Positions 8,563 to 17,893 of a stretch of DNA of 64,000 nucleotides are shown here, piece by piece. A model generated the notes under the pieces. It had not been told where the DNA came from, did not search any database, and worked only from the letters and a program-made list of their open reading frames with translations. Position numbers and translations under genes: made by a program. Location of the stretch: the NCBI GenBank assembly GCA_002842205.1, contig PHCI01000004.1, positions 62,001 to 126,000 of the forward strand, given 5' to 3'. Source of the DNA: Betaproteobacteria bacterium HGW-Betaproteobacteria-3. Lineage in GTDB: Bacteria; Pseudomonadota; Gammaproteobacteria; Burkholderiales; Burkholderiaceae_C. Within the stretch, counting starts at the first letter, position 1. Every line of letters starts with the position of its first letter.

Positions 8563-10416
8563 ATGGAACACGCCCCCACCTGGTTGACCCACAGCTTCAT
8601 CTACCTGGCCGCGGCCGTCATCGTGGTGCCGCTGGGCAAGGCGCTGGGGCTGGGCGCGATCATCGGCTACCTGGCCGCCGGCATCGCCATCGGCCCGTGG
8701 GGGCTGGGGCTGATCAGCAACGTGGAAGACATCCTGCACTTTGCCGAATTCGGCGTGGTGCTGATGCTGTTTCTGGTGGGCCTGGAGCTGGAGCCACGGC
8801 GGTTGTGGAGCCTGCGCCGGCCGATCTTCGGCTGGGGCAGCGCGCAGGTGCTGGTCTGCACGGCCGCGCTGATGGGGCTGGCCCTGGCTTGCGGCGTGGG
8901 CTGGCGGGTGGCGCTGGTCGGCGCGCTGGGCCTGGCGCTGTCGTCCACCGCGATCGTGCTGCAGGTGCTGGGAGAGCGCCATTTGCTGCCCACCTCCAGC
9001 GGGCAGGCCGGCTTTTCGATCCTGCTGTTCCAGGACGTGGCGGCCATCCCCATCCTGGCCTTGCTGCCCTTGCTGGGCGGCGTGGCCCACCAAGCCGGCG
9101 GCGCCACGGCCACCGCGCTGGAAGCCGCCAAGATCGTCGGGGTGATCGGCGCCATCGTGCTGGGCGGGCGGCTGCTGCTGCGCCCGTTGCTGCGCTGGAT
9201 CGCCCGCAGCCGCACCCCCGAAATTTTCACCGCCGCCTCGCTGCTGCTGGTAGTGGGCATCGCCGCGCTGATGCAGAGCGTGGGCCTGAGCATGGCGCTG
9301 GGCGCCTTCCTGGCCGGGGTGCTGCTGGCCGAGAGCGAATACCGGCGCGAACTGGAGACCGACATCGAGCCGTTCAAGGGCCTGCTGCTGGGCCTGTTCT
9401 TCATTGCCGTGGGCATGAGCATCGACTTCGGCGTGCTGATGCGCTCGCCGTGGCAGATGGCGGCCATCTTGCTGGGTTTCATGGCGGTCAAGCTGTTGGT
9501 GATCGCCCTGTTGTCGCGCGCCATGGGCCTGCCCTACCAGGAGCGCCCGGTGTTCACGCTGCTGCTGGCGCAGGGCGGTGAGTTTGCGTTTGTGGTGTTC
9601 CAGGCGGCGTCGGGTGCCCATGTTTTTTCGGGCGAAACGGCCTCGTTGCTGATCGGCGCGGTGGCGCTGTCGATGTTGCTGTCGCCCCTGCTGCTGGTGG
9701 CGCTGGACCGCTGGGTGTTGCCCCGTTACCGCCGCGACGGCAGGCCGGTGCTGGCCGAAATCTCGGAGCAGCAGGACGCGCCGGTCGTCCTCGCAGGCTT
9801 TGGCCGCTATGGGCAGATCATCGGGCGCCTGCTGCTGGCCGAGGGCGTCACCGCCACCGTGCTCGACCACGACGCCGAGATGGTCGAAGCCGCCCGCAAG
9901 TTCGGCTACACCGTGTTTTATGGCGACGCCACGCGGCTTGACCTGCTGCGCATTGCGGGTGCCGCGCAGGCGAAGATTCTGGTGGTGGCGGTGGACGACA
10001 TCGACCAGTCGCTGGCCATCGTGGACCTGGCGCGCGAGCACTTTTCGCACCTGCAGATCGTGGCCCGCGCGCGCGACGTGACGCACTGGAACGCCCTGCG
10101 CGAGCGCGGCGTGATGCGGGTGCAGCGCGAGCTGTTCGAGTCCAGCCTGCTCAGCGCCAGAACCGTGCTGGAACTGCTGGGCCGCCCGGCCGACGCCGCG
10201 TTGCACAGCGCCGACCGCTTCCGCCAGCACAACCTGGCGCTGTTCGAGGCCATGTACCCGCACCACCAGGACCGCGCGAAAGTGATCGCCGCCGTCAAAC
10301 AGGGACGCCAGCAGCTGGAAGCGCAGATGGCCCGCGAACGCGAGGAGGCCCGCGCGGCCCTGGCCGCGCCCACGCCCACGCCCACGCCCACGGACGGTCC
10401 GGCGCACAGGATTTGA
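8563..10416 (+). CDS. CPA2-family cation:proton antiporter (Kef type) with RCK domain
   Basis: A 617-residue inner-membrane protein. The first 390 residues contain about 12 hydrophobic helices with family motifs GYLAAGIAIGPWGLG, GEFAFVVF and LLGLFFIAVGMSIDF. An RCK/TrkA-N nucleotide-binding domain follows (GFGRYGQIIGRLL, then YGDATRLDLLRIAGA), which gates transport in response to NAD(H) or glutathione adducts. This matches K+/H+ antiporters of the KefB/KefC type. The C-terminus ends in a PTPTPTPT run encoded by four 6-bp repeats. The gene diverges from parA. Whether it is truly glutathione-gated cannot be read from the sequence. Confidence 0.9.
   Translation: MEHAPTWLTHSFIYLAAAVIVVPLGKALGLGAIIGYLAAGIAIGPWGLGLISNVEDILHFAEFGVVLMLFLVGLELEPRRLWSLRRPIFGWGSAQVLVCTAALMGLALACGVGWRVALVGALGLALSSTAIVLQVLGERHLLPTSSGQAGFSILLFQDVAAIPILALLPLLGGVAHQAGGATATALEAAKIVGVIGAIVLGGRLLLRPLLRWIARSRTPEIFTAASLLLVVGIAALMQSVGLSMALGAFLAGVLLAESEYRRELETDIEPFKGLLLGLFFIAVGMSIDFGVLMRSPWQMAAILLGFMAVKLLVIALLSRAMGLPYQERPVFTLLLAQGGEFAFVVFQAASGAHVFSGETASLLIGAVALSMLLSPLLLVALDRWVLPRYRRDGRPVLAEISEQQDAPVVLAGFGRYGQIIGRLLLAEGVTATVLDHDAEMVEAARKFGYTVFYGDATRLDLLRIAGAAQAKILVVAVDDIDQSLAIVDLAREHFSHLQIVARARDVTHWNALRERGVMRVQRELFESSLLSARTVLELLGRPADAALHSADRFRQHNLALFEAMYPHHQDRAKVIAAVKQGRQQLEAQMAREREEARAALAAPTPTPTPTDGPAHRI
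10369..10392 (+). repeat. Short tandem repeat, (CCCACG)x4
   Basis: Four perfect copies of a 6-bp unit lie in the last codons of the antiporter gene and encode a Pro-Thr run. Because the unit is a multiple of three, gain or loss of copies would change tail length without shifting frame. Confidence 0.9.
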
Positions 10417-10420
10417 GGCT

Positions 10421-10470
10421 TTTTAAGGCCTTAGTCGGCGTCAAATGGTGATAGTTTGCTCTGTTTTTAA
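10421..10470 (-). repeat. Dispersed hairpin repeat, copy 1
   Basis: A copy of the window-wide intergenic repeat in minus orientation: AAGGCCTTAGTCGGCGTCAAATGG then TGATAGTTTGCT. It lies between the convergent antiporter and TauE genes and overlaps the TauE stop codon. Confidence 0.7.
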
Positions 10471-11228
10471 TAGAGAAGGTGATGAAACCCGTCCCACACC
10501 AGCTTGGCGCCGGTGAGCAGCATGCCCAGGTACAGCAGCCGGTAAAACAGCACCGCGTTGATCCGGTGGGCAATGCGCACCCCCACCAGCACGCCAATCG
10601 GCGCAAACGGCAGCAGCGCCAGTGAGGTGGTCATGTTGCGCAGGTCCAGCAGGCCCAGCCAGGCGTAAGGCGCCCACTTGCTGAGGTTCACCACAAAGAA
10701 GAAGACCGACAGGGTGGCGGTGAACACCAGCGGCGGCAGTCGCATGGGGATCACATAGGCGTTGACCGGCGGGCCGCCCGCGTGCGCCACAAAGCTGGTG
10801 AAACCCGCGGTGACGGTCAGGATGGCGCCGAGCCAGCGCGGTGGATGCGGACTGTCGGGGCCCGGCGGGAACAGCAGCCGCTGCGCCAGGAACAGCAACG
10901 TGAAAATTCCCACAATGCCGGCCACCAGGCGGGCATCCAGCCACCGGAACATCAGCGTGCCGATGACCGTGCCGACCAGGCCGAACGGCACCAGAAAGCG
11001 GATCAGCTTCCAGTCAAAGTGCCGGCGAAAAGCGTGCAGGCCCAGCAGGTCCATCACCAGCAGCACCGGCATCAGCATGGCCGCAGCCTGCGGCACGGTG
11101 ACCGCCAGCGCCATCAGCGGCACCGCCAGCGAGCCAAAACCCGCGCCAAAGCCGCTCTTGCTGATGCCCAGCAGCAGCACGGCCGGGATGGCCACGAGGT
11201 AGAAAAAGGGATCGGTGATCAGGGGCAT
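10467..11228 (-). CDS. TauE/SafE family membrane transporter
   Basis: A 253-residue integral membrane protein with about eight hydrophobic segments and the family's repeated halves: GISKSGFGAGFGSLAVPLMA in the first and FTSFVAHAGGPPVNAYVIPM in the second. Family members are proposed exporters of sulfite, sulfoacetate or related organosulfur anions, but most are uncharacterised. It is divergent from the TRIC gene with about 20 bases between start codons. Its 3' end (HHLLY then stop) runs into a copy of the dispersed repeat. Confidence 0.9.
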   Translation of the reverse strand: MPLITDPFFYLVAIPAVLLLGISKSGFGAGFGSLAVPLMALAVTVPQAAAMLMPVLLVMDLLGLHAFRRHFDWKLIRFLVPFGLVGTVIGTLMFRWLDARLVAGIVGIFTLLFLAQRLLFPPGPDSPHPPRWLGAILTVTAGFTSFVAHAGGPPVNAYVIPMRLPPLVFTATLSVFFFVVNLSKWAPYAWLGLLDLRNMTTSLALLPFAPIGVLVGVRIAHRINAVLFYRLLYLGMLLTGAKLVWDGFHHLLY

Positions 11229-11248
11229 GGGGCGACGACAATCCGGGC

Positions 11249-11887
11249 ATGCAAAACATTCAAATCTGGGGCGAAACGCTGCGCCTGCTGGTGGAGCTGA
11301 CGGCCACCGCCGCCTTTGCGCTGTCGGGCATCCTCATGGGCGCGCGCATCCGCCTGGACGCGGTGGGCGTGGCGGTGGTGGGATTCCTGGCTGCCTTTGG
11401 CGGCGGCACGCTGCGCGACCTGCTGCTGGACCAACGGCCGTTCTTCTGGGTGCGTCATGTGGAGGTACTTTGGGGCGTGCTGGTGCTGTGCGTGCTGGCC
11501 ATGCTGTTCCTGCGCGGGCGCCATATCGAGCCGACCGAACGAGCCATCCAGTGGCCCGATGCATTGGGTCTGGGTCTCTTCACCGCCACTGGCGCGCACC
11601 AGGCCCTGCTGCTGGACATGCCGGCGCTGGTGGCCGTGCTCATGGGGCTGATCACCGGTGTGTTTGGCGGCGTGCTGCGCGACGTGGTCTGCAACGAAAT
11701 CCCCACCGCCTTCAAAGACCACCGGCCGTACGCCCTGTGCGCCTTCGCCGGTGGCTGGCTGTACGTCGCCCTGTGGACAGCGCAAGTGCCGGGCTGGCTC
11801 GCACTGGCGGCCTGCGTGGTGTTCACCGCCGGACTGCGCGGTCTGGCGCTCTGGCGGAACTGGCAATTGCCGGCCTGGAAGTTGTAG
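11249..11887 (+). CDS. Trimeric intracellular cation (TRIC) channel family protein
   Basis: A 212-residue membrane protein made of two similar three-helix halves, each with a glycine-rich motif: FLAAFGGGTLRDLLLDQRPFF and GLITGVFGGVLRDVVCNEIP. These GGG/GGV-LRD repeats are diagnostic of the UPF0126/TRIC family, whose prokaryotic members form homotrimeric K+-permeable channels. Length is as expected. It diverges from the TauE gene with a very short shared upstream region. The physiological role in bacteria is uncertain. Confidence 0.9.
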   Translation: MQNIQIWGETLRLLVELTATAAFALSGILMGARIRLDAVGVAVVGFLAAFGGGTLRDLLLDQRPFFWVRHVEVLWGVLVLCVLAMLFLRGRHIEPTERAIQWPDALGLGLFTATGAHQALLLDMPALVAVLMGLITGVFGGVLRDVVCNEIPTAFKDHRPYALCAFAGGWLYVALWTAQVPGWLALAACVVFTAGLRGLALWRNWQLPAWKL

Positions 11888-11983
11888 CGTGCCCATGGGT
11901 GGGCGCTGCGCGCGCCGCGGTGCCCGCCGGGCGCTAAGGCTGGCCCGGGGCGGAGGGGTGCAGCGCCCGGCATCGTGCCCCCT

Positions 11984-12520
11984 TCAGCGCAGCGCCAGCG
12001 CCATATGGACCTTGGCGTGATCGCGCCCGGCCACCCGGATGGCGCGCGGCAAAACGCCCCACACGGCAAAGCCACAGCGCGCATACAGCCCCTGCGCCTT
12101 CGGGCTACCCTCGGTCACGGTCAGGTCCAGCTGCGCCAGGCCCGGCAGCGAGCGCGCCCGCGCCAGCAGCGCCTGCATCAGCGCCCACCCCAGGCCCTGG
12201 CCCGCAGCCTCGGGCGCCACGTACAGGCCCACCACCGTGGCGTTGTGGCGCTCCTTGGGGCGATACCGGCCCTGCAGGCCCACCATGCCCACCAGCAGGC
12301 CGCCCCGGAAGGCGCCGATAAAAAAGTCATGCGGCCGCGCCGCGTCGGCCCCCAGGCGCTGCACCGACCAGGCCAGCGGCTTTTCGGCCTCGTCCCCGGC
12401 GCTGGAGGTGAAGGCTTCGGGGTGTTCGGCCAGCGCTCGCAGGCGCAGCGCGCGGTAGGCCAGTGCGTCATCGGGCGCCAGCAAGCGCAGGGTCACGGTG
12501 TCATCCTGCATTTTTTGCAT
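11984..12520 (-). CDS. GNAT family N-acetyltransferase
   Basis: A 178-residue acetyltransferase. The acetyl-CoA-binding core reads VVGLYVAPEAAGQGLGWALM (motif A with Q-G-L-G), followed by AQLDLTVTEGSPKAQGLYARCGF (motif B). Substrate not predictable; proteins with this layout acetylate small molecules or protein amino groups. Two start codons are possible, 12520 (MQKMQDD) and 12511; neither has a clear ribosome-binding site. The start lies next to a dispersed repeat that separates it from the upstream thiolase gene on the same strand. Confidence 0.88.
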   Translation of the reverse strand: MQKMQDDTVTLRLLAPDDALAYRALRLRALAEHPEAFTSSAGDEAEKPLAWSVQRLGADAARPHDFFIGAFRGGLLVGMVGLQGRYRPKERHNATVVGLYVAPEAAGQGLGWALMQALLARARSLPGLAQLDLTVTEGSPKAQGLYARCGFAVWGVLPRAIRVAGRDHAKVHMALALR

Positions 12521-12526
12521 GAAAAC

Positions 12527-12572
12527 AGGCCTTAGCCCCCGTCAAATGGTATTACTTTGCTATTGATTCAAT
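12527..12572 (-). repeat. Dispersed hairpin repeat, copy 2
   Basis: Minus-orientation copy: AGGCCTTAGCCCCCGTCAAA followed by TGGTATTACTTTGCTATTG. It fills the gap between the thiolase stop and the acetyltransferase start. Confidence 0.75.
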
Positions 12573-12578
12573 ACTCAA

Positions 12579-13781
<1,203 letters not shown>

Positions 13782-13909
13782 GGGAAAGCTCCGGAAGTTG
13801 CCAAGGCACGGGTCGGCCTCATACCGTGGATTTTGCGTCAGGTCGCGCGGGACCGCTGGCCGGCCCCGGTGCCGGGTGCCGCCCGTGGGCGCCGTGATAA
13901 TCTGCCGCC

Positions 13910-14344
13910 ATGTTCCAACCGAGCCAAGCCGACGTTCGCCGTTTTTTCTGTGCCGTGCTGGCCAAATCACGGGCGGCGCAACCCCTGGAAGCCCTGGAGA
14001 CCCTGGCCAGCCTGTGGATTGCCGAGCACCCCGAATACCATGCCGACCTGGCCGATGCCGAGCGCGCCGTGCAACACGGCGCCGCCACGGACGACGGCCG
14101 TACCAATCCGTTTTTGCACCTGTCCATGCACCTGTCGATCAGCGAGCAGTGCTCGATCGACCAGCCCCGGGGCATCCGTCAGGCGGTGGAACTGCTGGCG
14201 TCGCGGCGCGGCTCGCTGCATGACGCGCACCACGACGCCATGGAGTGCCTGGGCCGCATGCTGTGGGAAAGCCAGCGCGCCGGGCGCCCGCCCGATGGCG
14301 ACGCCTACATCGACTGCGTGCAGCGGCAGGCCACGCGCGACTGA
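13910..14344 (+). CDS. DUF1841 family protein
   Basis: A 144-residue soluble protein starting MFQPSQADVRRFF, with a central HLSMHLSISEQCSIDQPRGIR segment and a conserved HDAHHDAMECLGRMLWE near the C-terminus. These are hallmarks of DUF1841, a betaproteobacterial/gammaproteobacterial family of unknown function. The His-rich segments could bind metal, but this is not established. It diverges from pcaF and is convergent with the cytochrome c4 gene, with a repeat and a bidirectional terminator after it. Confidence 0.85.
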   Translation: MFQPSQADVRRFFCAVLAKSRAAQPLEALETLASLWIAEHPEYHADLADAERAVQHGAATDDGRTNPFLHLSMHLSISEQCSIDQPRGIRQAVELLASRRGSLHDAHHDAMECLGRMLWESQRAGRPPDGDAYIDCVQRQATRD

Positions 14345-14355
14345 TCCGGTGCGTT

Positions 14356-14407
14356 GATTGCTACTTTTTGAGTAGCAAACAATCGCCATTGGACGGGGGC
14401 TAAAGGC
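14356..14407 (+). repeat. Dispersed hairpin repeat, copy 3 (best formed)
   Basis: TTGCTACTTTTTGAGTAGCAA forms a stem-loop (TTGCTAC paired with GTAGCAA) followed by ACAATCGCCATTGGACGGGG and GCTAAAGGC. It is the clearest copy of the family in the window and lies directly before an intrinsic terminator. Confidence 0.85.
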
Positions 14408-14411
14408 AAAA

Positions 14412-14435
14412 AAGCCGCTCAAAGAGCGGCTTTTT
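14412..14435. terminator. Bidirectional intrinsic terminator
   Basis: AAGCCGCTC, an AAA loop and GAGCGGCTT form a perfect 9-bp stem, followed by a T-run and preceded by an A-run. It therefore works for both the rightward DUF1841 gene and the leftward cytochrome c4 gene, whose 3' ends face each other here. Confidence 0.9.
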
Positions 14436-14457
14436 CATGGGTGGCAAAAGACCCGGC

Positions 14458-15123
14458 TTACTTGAACCGGTTCTGTGGGATGGACTTCAGGTCGCCGTCG
14501 AGCGATGCCACGTAACCCGCCAGCGCCTTGAGTTCGGCATTGGTGAACTGCTTGGCCACGCCGCCCATGATCGCGTTGTTGCGACCGACCTGCGGATTGT
14601 TGTCGGTCTTGTAGGCCTTGAGCGCCACAAACAGGTAGTCGGCATACTGGCCGGCGATCTTGGGGTAGGTCGGGTCGATGGGCTTGGCGAAGTTGGCGCC
14701 GTGGCATGACGCGCAGGCGCCTTTGGTCAGCAGCGCGGCCACGGGTGCGGCAGCTTCGTGGCGCGGTGCGTCGGGCAGCGTGGCACCGTCCGCCTTGCCG
14801 CTTTGTTCGTAGTAGGCTGCCAGATCGGCGATGTCCTGCTCGCTCAGGGTGTCGCCAATGCCGCGCATGGTCGGGTGCTTGCGGTCACCCTTCTTGTAGG
14901 CGTGCAGCGCCGAAGCCACGTACTTGCCGCCCTGCCCCGAAATCTTGGGCACCTTGTAAATTTCAGGGAAACTGGCCTGGTAGCCCGGAATGCCGTGGCA
15001 ACCGATGCACATGGCGATTTTCTTTTCGCCGGCCTTGGCGTCCCCTGCAACGTCCTGCGCAAAGGCAACACCGGTCACGGAAGCGACAGTCAGGGCCAAC
15101 ACGGCGGTCAACAGCTTGTTCAT
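14458..15123 (-). CDS. Di-haem cytochrome c4
   Basis: A 221-residue periplasmic protein with a signal peptide (MNKLLTAVLALTVASVTGVAFA) and two similar cytochrome c domains with haem sites CIGCH (N-terminal) and CASCH (C-terminal), each followed by a distal-ligand methionine (TMRGIGD; IMGGVAKQ). This is the cytochrome c4 layout, an electron carrier that can feed terminal oxidases such as the aa3 or cbb3 enzymes. ATG 15123 was preferred to one six codons upstream because the signal peptide then starts with MNK. Confidence 0.93.
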   Translation of the reverse strand: MNKLLTAVLALTVASVTGVAFAQDVAGDAKAGEKKIAMCIGCHGIPGYQASFPEIYKVPKISGQGGKYVASALHAYKKGDRKHPTMRGIGDTLSEQDIADLAAYYEQSGKADGATLPDAPRHEAAAPVAALLTKGACASCHGANFAKPIDPTYPKIAGQYADYLFVALKAYKTDNNPQVGRNNAIMGGVAKQFTNAELKALAGYVASLDGDLKSIPQNRFK

Positions 15124-15225
15124 TTTGCGCGCACAATCCAATGAAAAATCAGTCTTGAAATCAGCGGCGGATTATATCCGGCGCTTCACCCCACGCCCAT
15201 TCCAACCCTGTCGCCCCCACCGCCC

Positions 15226-16080
15226 ATGAAATTCGAAGGTACCCCGAATTACGTCGCCACCCAGGACCTGATGCTGGCCGTCAACGCCGCCATCACCCTC
15301 CAACGCCCGCTGCTGGTCAAGGGCGAACCCGGCACCGGCAAGACCATGCTGGCCGAGGAAGTGGCCCAGGCCCTGAACATGCCGCTGCTGCAGTGGCACA
15401 TCAAATCCACCACCAAGGCGCAGCAAGGCCTGTACGAATACGACGCCGTGAGCCGCCTGCGCGACTCGCAACTGGCCGACGTGGACGGCGGCGAACGCGT
15501 CAAGAACATCCACAACTACATCGTCAAGGGCGTGCTGTGGCAGGCTTTCACGGCCGACCAGCCGGTGGCGCTGCTGATCGACGAGATCGACAAGGCCGAC
15601 ATCGAATTCCCCAACGACCTGCTGCGTGAAATTGACCGCATGGAGTTCTACTGCTACGAGACGCGCGAACTCATCAAGGCCAAGAACCGGCCGCTGGTGT
15701 TCATCACCTCCAACAACGAAAAAGAACTGCCCGACGCCTTTCTGCGCCGCTGCTTCTTTCACTACATCAAGTTTCCCGACGCCGAGACGATGCAGCACAT
15801 CGTCAACGTGCACTTCCCCAACCTCAAGAAAACGCTGCTCACCGCAGCCATGAAGACCTTCTACGACGTGCGCAACCTGCCGGGGTTGAAGAAAAAGCCG
15901 TCCACCAGCGAACTGCTCGACTGGCTCAAGCTGCTGGTGGCCGAAGACATCCCGCTCGAAGCGCTGCAGAGCAAGGACGACAAGGTCGCGCTGCCGCCGC
16001 TGCTGGGCGCGCTGCTCAAGAACGAACAGGACGTGACCCTGTTCGAAAAACTGGTGTTCATGCAGCGGCACAACCGCTGA
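15226..16080 (+). CDS. MoxR-family AAA+ ATPase
   Basis: A 284-residue AAA+ protein with Walker A GEPGTGKT (residues 33-40), Walker B ALLIDEIDKAD, sensor 1 VFITSNNEKELPDAF and an arginine-finger region FLRRCFF. MoxR ATPases act as chaperones with von Willebrand factor A (VWA) partner proteins to mature enzymes or membrane complexes. A VWA gene follows one gene downstream, so this is the usual MoxR-VWA pair. The target complex is not evident. The gene is divergent from cytochrome c4, about 100 bases away. Confidence 0.93.
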   Translation: MKFEGTPNYVATQDLMLAVNAAITLQRPLLVKGEPGTGKTMLAEEVAQALNMPLLQWHIKSTTKAQQGLYEYDAVSRLRDSQLADVDGGERVKNIHNYIVKGVLWQAFTADQPVALLIDEIDKADIEFPNDLLREIDRMEFYCYETRELIKAKNRPLVFITSNNEKELPDAFLRRCFFHYIKFPDAETMQHIVNVHFPNLKKTLLTAAMKTFYDVRNLPGLKKKPSTSELLDWLKLLVAEDIPLEALQSKDDKVALPPLLGALLKNEQDVTLFEKLVFMQRHNR

Positions 16081-16092
16081 GCAGGGGGCCCC

Positions 16093-16689
16093 ATGGAAGG
16101 ATTCGTCCAGCCTGTCGAACTGCAGGACCGTGGCGTGCGCCTCGTGCCGCTGGCACTGGCCCATGAAGACGGTCTGCGCACCGCCGCGGCCGACGGTGAA
16201 CTCTGGAACCTGCGGGTAACCTCGGTGCCCGAACCGCACGAAACGCGCGCCTACATCGAAACCGCCCTGCAGATGCGCGCGATGGGCCAGCGTTTCGCCT
16301 TCGCCGTGACCGACGCCGCCAGCGGCACCGTGCTGGGCAGCACGAGTTACCACGACATCCTGCCCGCGGTAAAGCGTGTGGAAATTGGCTACACCTGGTA
16401 CGCCCGGCGCTGCCAGCGCACCCATGTCAACACCACAGCCAAGCTGCTCATGATGCGTCACGCCTTCGAGACGCTGGGCTGCCACGTGGTCGGCTGGCGC
16501 ACCGACAACTTCAACTTTGCCTCGCAGCGCGCCATCGAGCGCCTGGGCGCCCGCAAGGACGGCGTGATCCGCGGCCACGCCTTGCGCCGCGACGGCACGA
16601 TTCGCGATACCGTGATGTACAGCCTGACGCAGGGCGAATGGCCCGAGGTGAAAGCCCAGCTGCTGTACCTGCTGGACAAGCCACGGTAA
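16093..16689 (+). CDS. GNAT family N-acetyltransferase (RimJ/RimL-like)
   Basis: A 198-residue acetyltransferase of the Acetyltransf_3 type: EPHETRAYIETAL near the N-terminus, GSTSYHDILPAVKRVEIGYTW as the central strand, and VVGWRTDNFNFASQRAIERL as the C-terminal motif B. These are features of RimJ/RimL-like enzymes acting on protein N-termini or small molecules. It starts 12 bases after the MoxR stop and ends nine bases before the VWA gene, so it is embedded in the MoxR-VWA operon. Substrate unknown. Confidence 0.88.
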   Translation: MEGFVQPVELQDRGVRLVPLALAHEDGLRTAAADGELWNLRVTSVPEPHETRAYIETALQMRAMGQRFAFAVTDAASGTVLGSTSYHDILPAVKRVEIGYTWYARRCQRTHVNTTAKLLMMRHAFETLGCHVVGWRTDNFNFASQRAIERLGARKDGVIRGHALRRDGTIRDTVMYSLTQGEWPEVKAQLLYLLDKPR

Positions 16690-16698
16690 GGGGCCGCG

Positions 16699-17889
16699 AT
16701 GCTGATCGACTTCTTCTACACGCTGCGCGCGGCCAAGCTGCCGGTCTCGGTCAAGGAATACCTGACGCTGCTCGAAGCGCTGCAGCAGGGCGTGGTGGGC
16801 CCCCTGTCGGACGACGCGTGCAAGATCGACGACTTTTACTACCTCTCGCGCACCACGCTGGTCAAGGACGAGAAGCACTACGACAAGTTCGACCGCGCCT
16901 TTGCCGCCTACTTCAAGGGCGTCGAGTTGATTGCCGACCTCACCAAGGACATTCCGCTCGAATGGCTGCGCAAGAACCTGGAGCTGGAACTCAGCCCCGA
17001 GGACAAGGCAAAGATCGAGAAGATGGGCTGGGACGAGCTCATGGAGACTCTCAAGAAGCGCTTTGAAGAACAGAAAGAGCGCCACGAGGGCGGCAGCAAG
17101 ATGATCGGCACCGGCGGCACCAGCCCGTTCGGCGCCAACGGCTACAACCCGCAGGGCATCCGGATCGGGCAGGAAAAAAGCCGCAACAAGAGCGCCGTCA
17201 AGGTGTGGGACCAGCGCGCCTACAAGGATTACGACGACACCCAGGAGCTGGGCACGCGCAACATCAAGGTCGCGCTGCGCCGCCTTCGCAAGTTCGCCCG
17301 TGAAGGCCATGAAGACGAACTGGATCTGGACGAAACCATCAGCAAGACCGCGGCCAACGCCGGTTACCTCGACATCAAGATGCGGCCCGAGCGCCACAAC
17401 AACGTGAAGGTGCTGCTGCTGATGGACGTGGGCGGCACCATGGACGAGCACATCGCGCGGGTGGAAGAACTGTTCAGCGCCACCAAGACCGAACTCAAGC
17501 ACCTGGAGTTCTATTACTTCCACAACTGCGTGTACGACTTCATGTGGAAGAACAACCGGCGCCGCTTCTCCGAGAAGTTTGCCACCTGGGACATCATCCG
17601 CAAGTACAACAAGGATTACAAGCTCATCTTTGTGGGCGACGCCACGATGAGCCCCTACGAAATCCTGCAGCCCGGCGGCAGCGTCGAATACAACAACGAG
17701 GAGGCTGGCGCCGAATGGCTGCAACGCCTGACGCACGCTTTCCCCAAGTTCGCCTGGATCAACCCCGAACCCCAGGGCGTGTGGCAATACCGGCAAAGCA
17801 TCAGCGTGATCCAGCAGCTGGTCAGCCACCGCATGTACCCACTCACGATCAAGGGACTCGAAGACGCCATGCGGCTGCTGTCAAAATAG
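16699..17889 (+). CDS. VWA domain-containing protein (CoxE-like), MoxR partner
   Basis: A 396-residue protein starting MLIDFFYTLRAAKLPVSVKEYL, the usual opening of the CoxE-like/VWA family paired with MoxR ATPases. The C-terminal half holds the VWA fold with VLLLMDVGGTMDEHIARVEE. The metal-ion site reads D-V-G-G-T rather than the classic D-x-S-x-S, a variant seen in this family. A linker rich in charged residues and glycine (about 120-160) separates the halves. It probably works with the MoxR ATPase to mature a target complex. Confidence 0.9.
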   Translation: MLIDFFYTLRAAKLPVSVKEYLTLLEALQQGVVGPLSDDACKIDDFYYLSRTTLVKDEKHYDKFDRAFAAYFKGVELIADLTKDIPLEWLRKNLELELSPEDKAKIEKMGWDELMETLKKRFEEQKERHEGGSKMIGTGGTSPFGANGYNPQGIRIGQEKSRNKSAVKVWDQRAYKDYDDTQELGTRNIKVALRRLRKFAREGHEDELDLDETISKTAANAGYLDIKMRPERHNNVKVLLLMDVGGTMDEHIARVEELFSATKTELKHLEFYYFHNCVYDFMWKNNRRRFSEKFATWDIIRKYNKDYKLIFVGDATMSPYEILQPGGSVEYNNEEAGAEWLQRLTHAFPKFAWINPEPQGVWQYRQSISVIQQLVSHRMYPLTIKGLEDAMRLLSK

Positions 17890-17893
17890 CCGG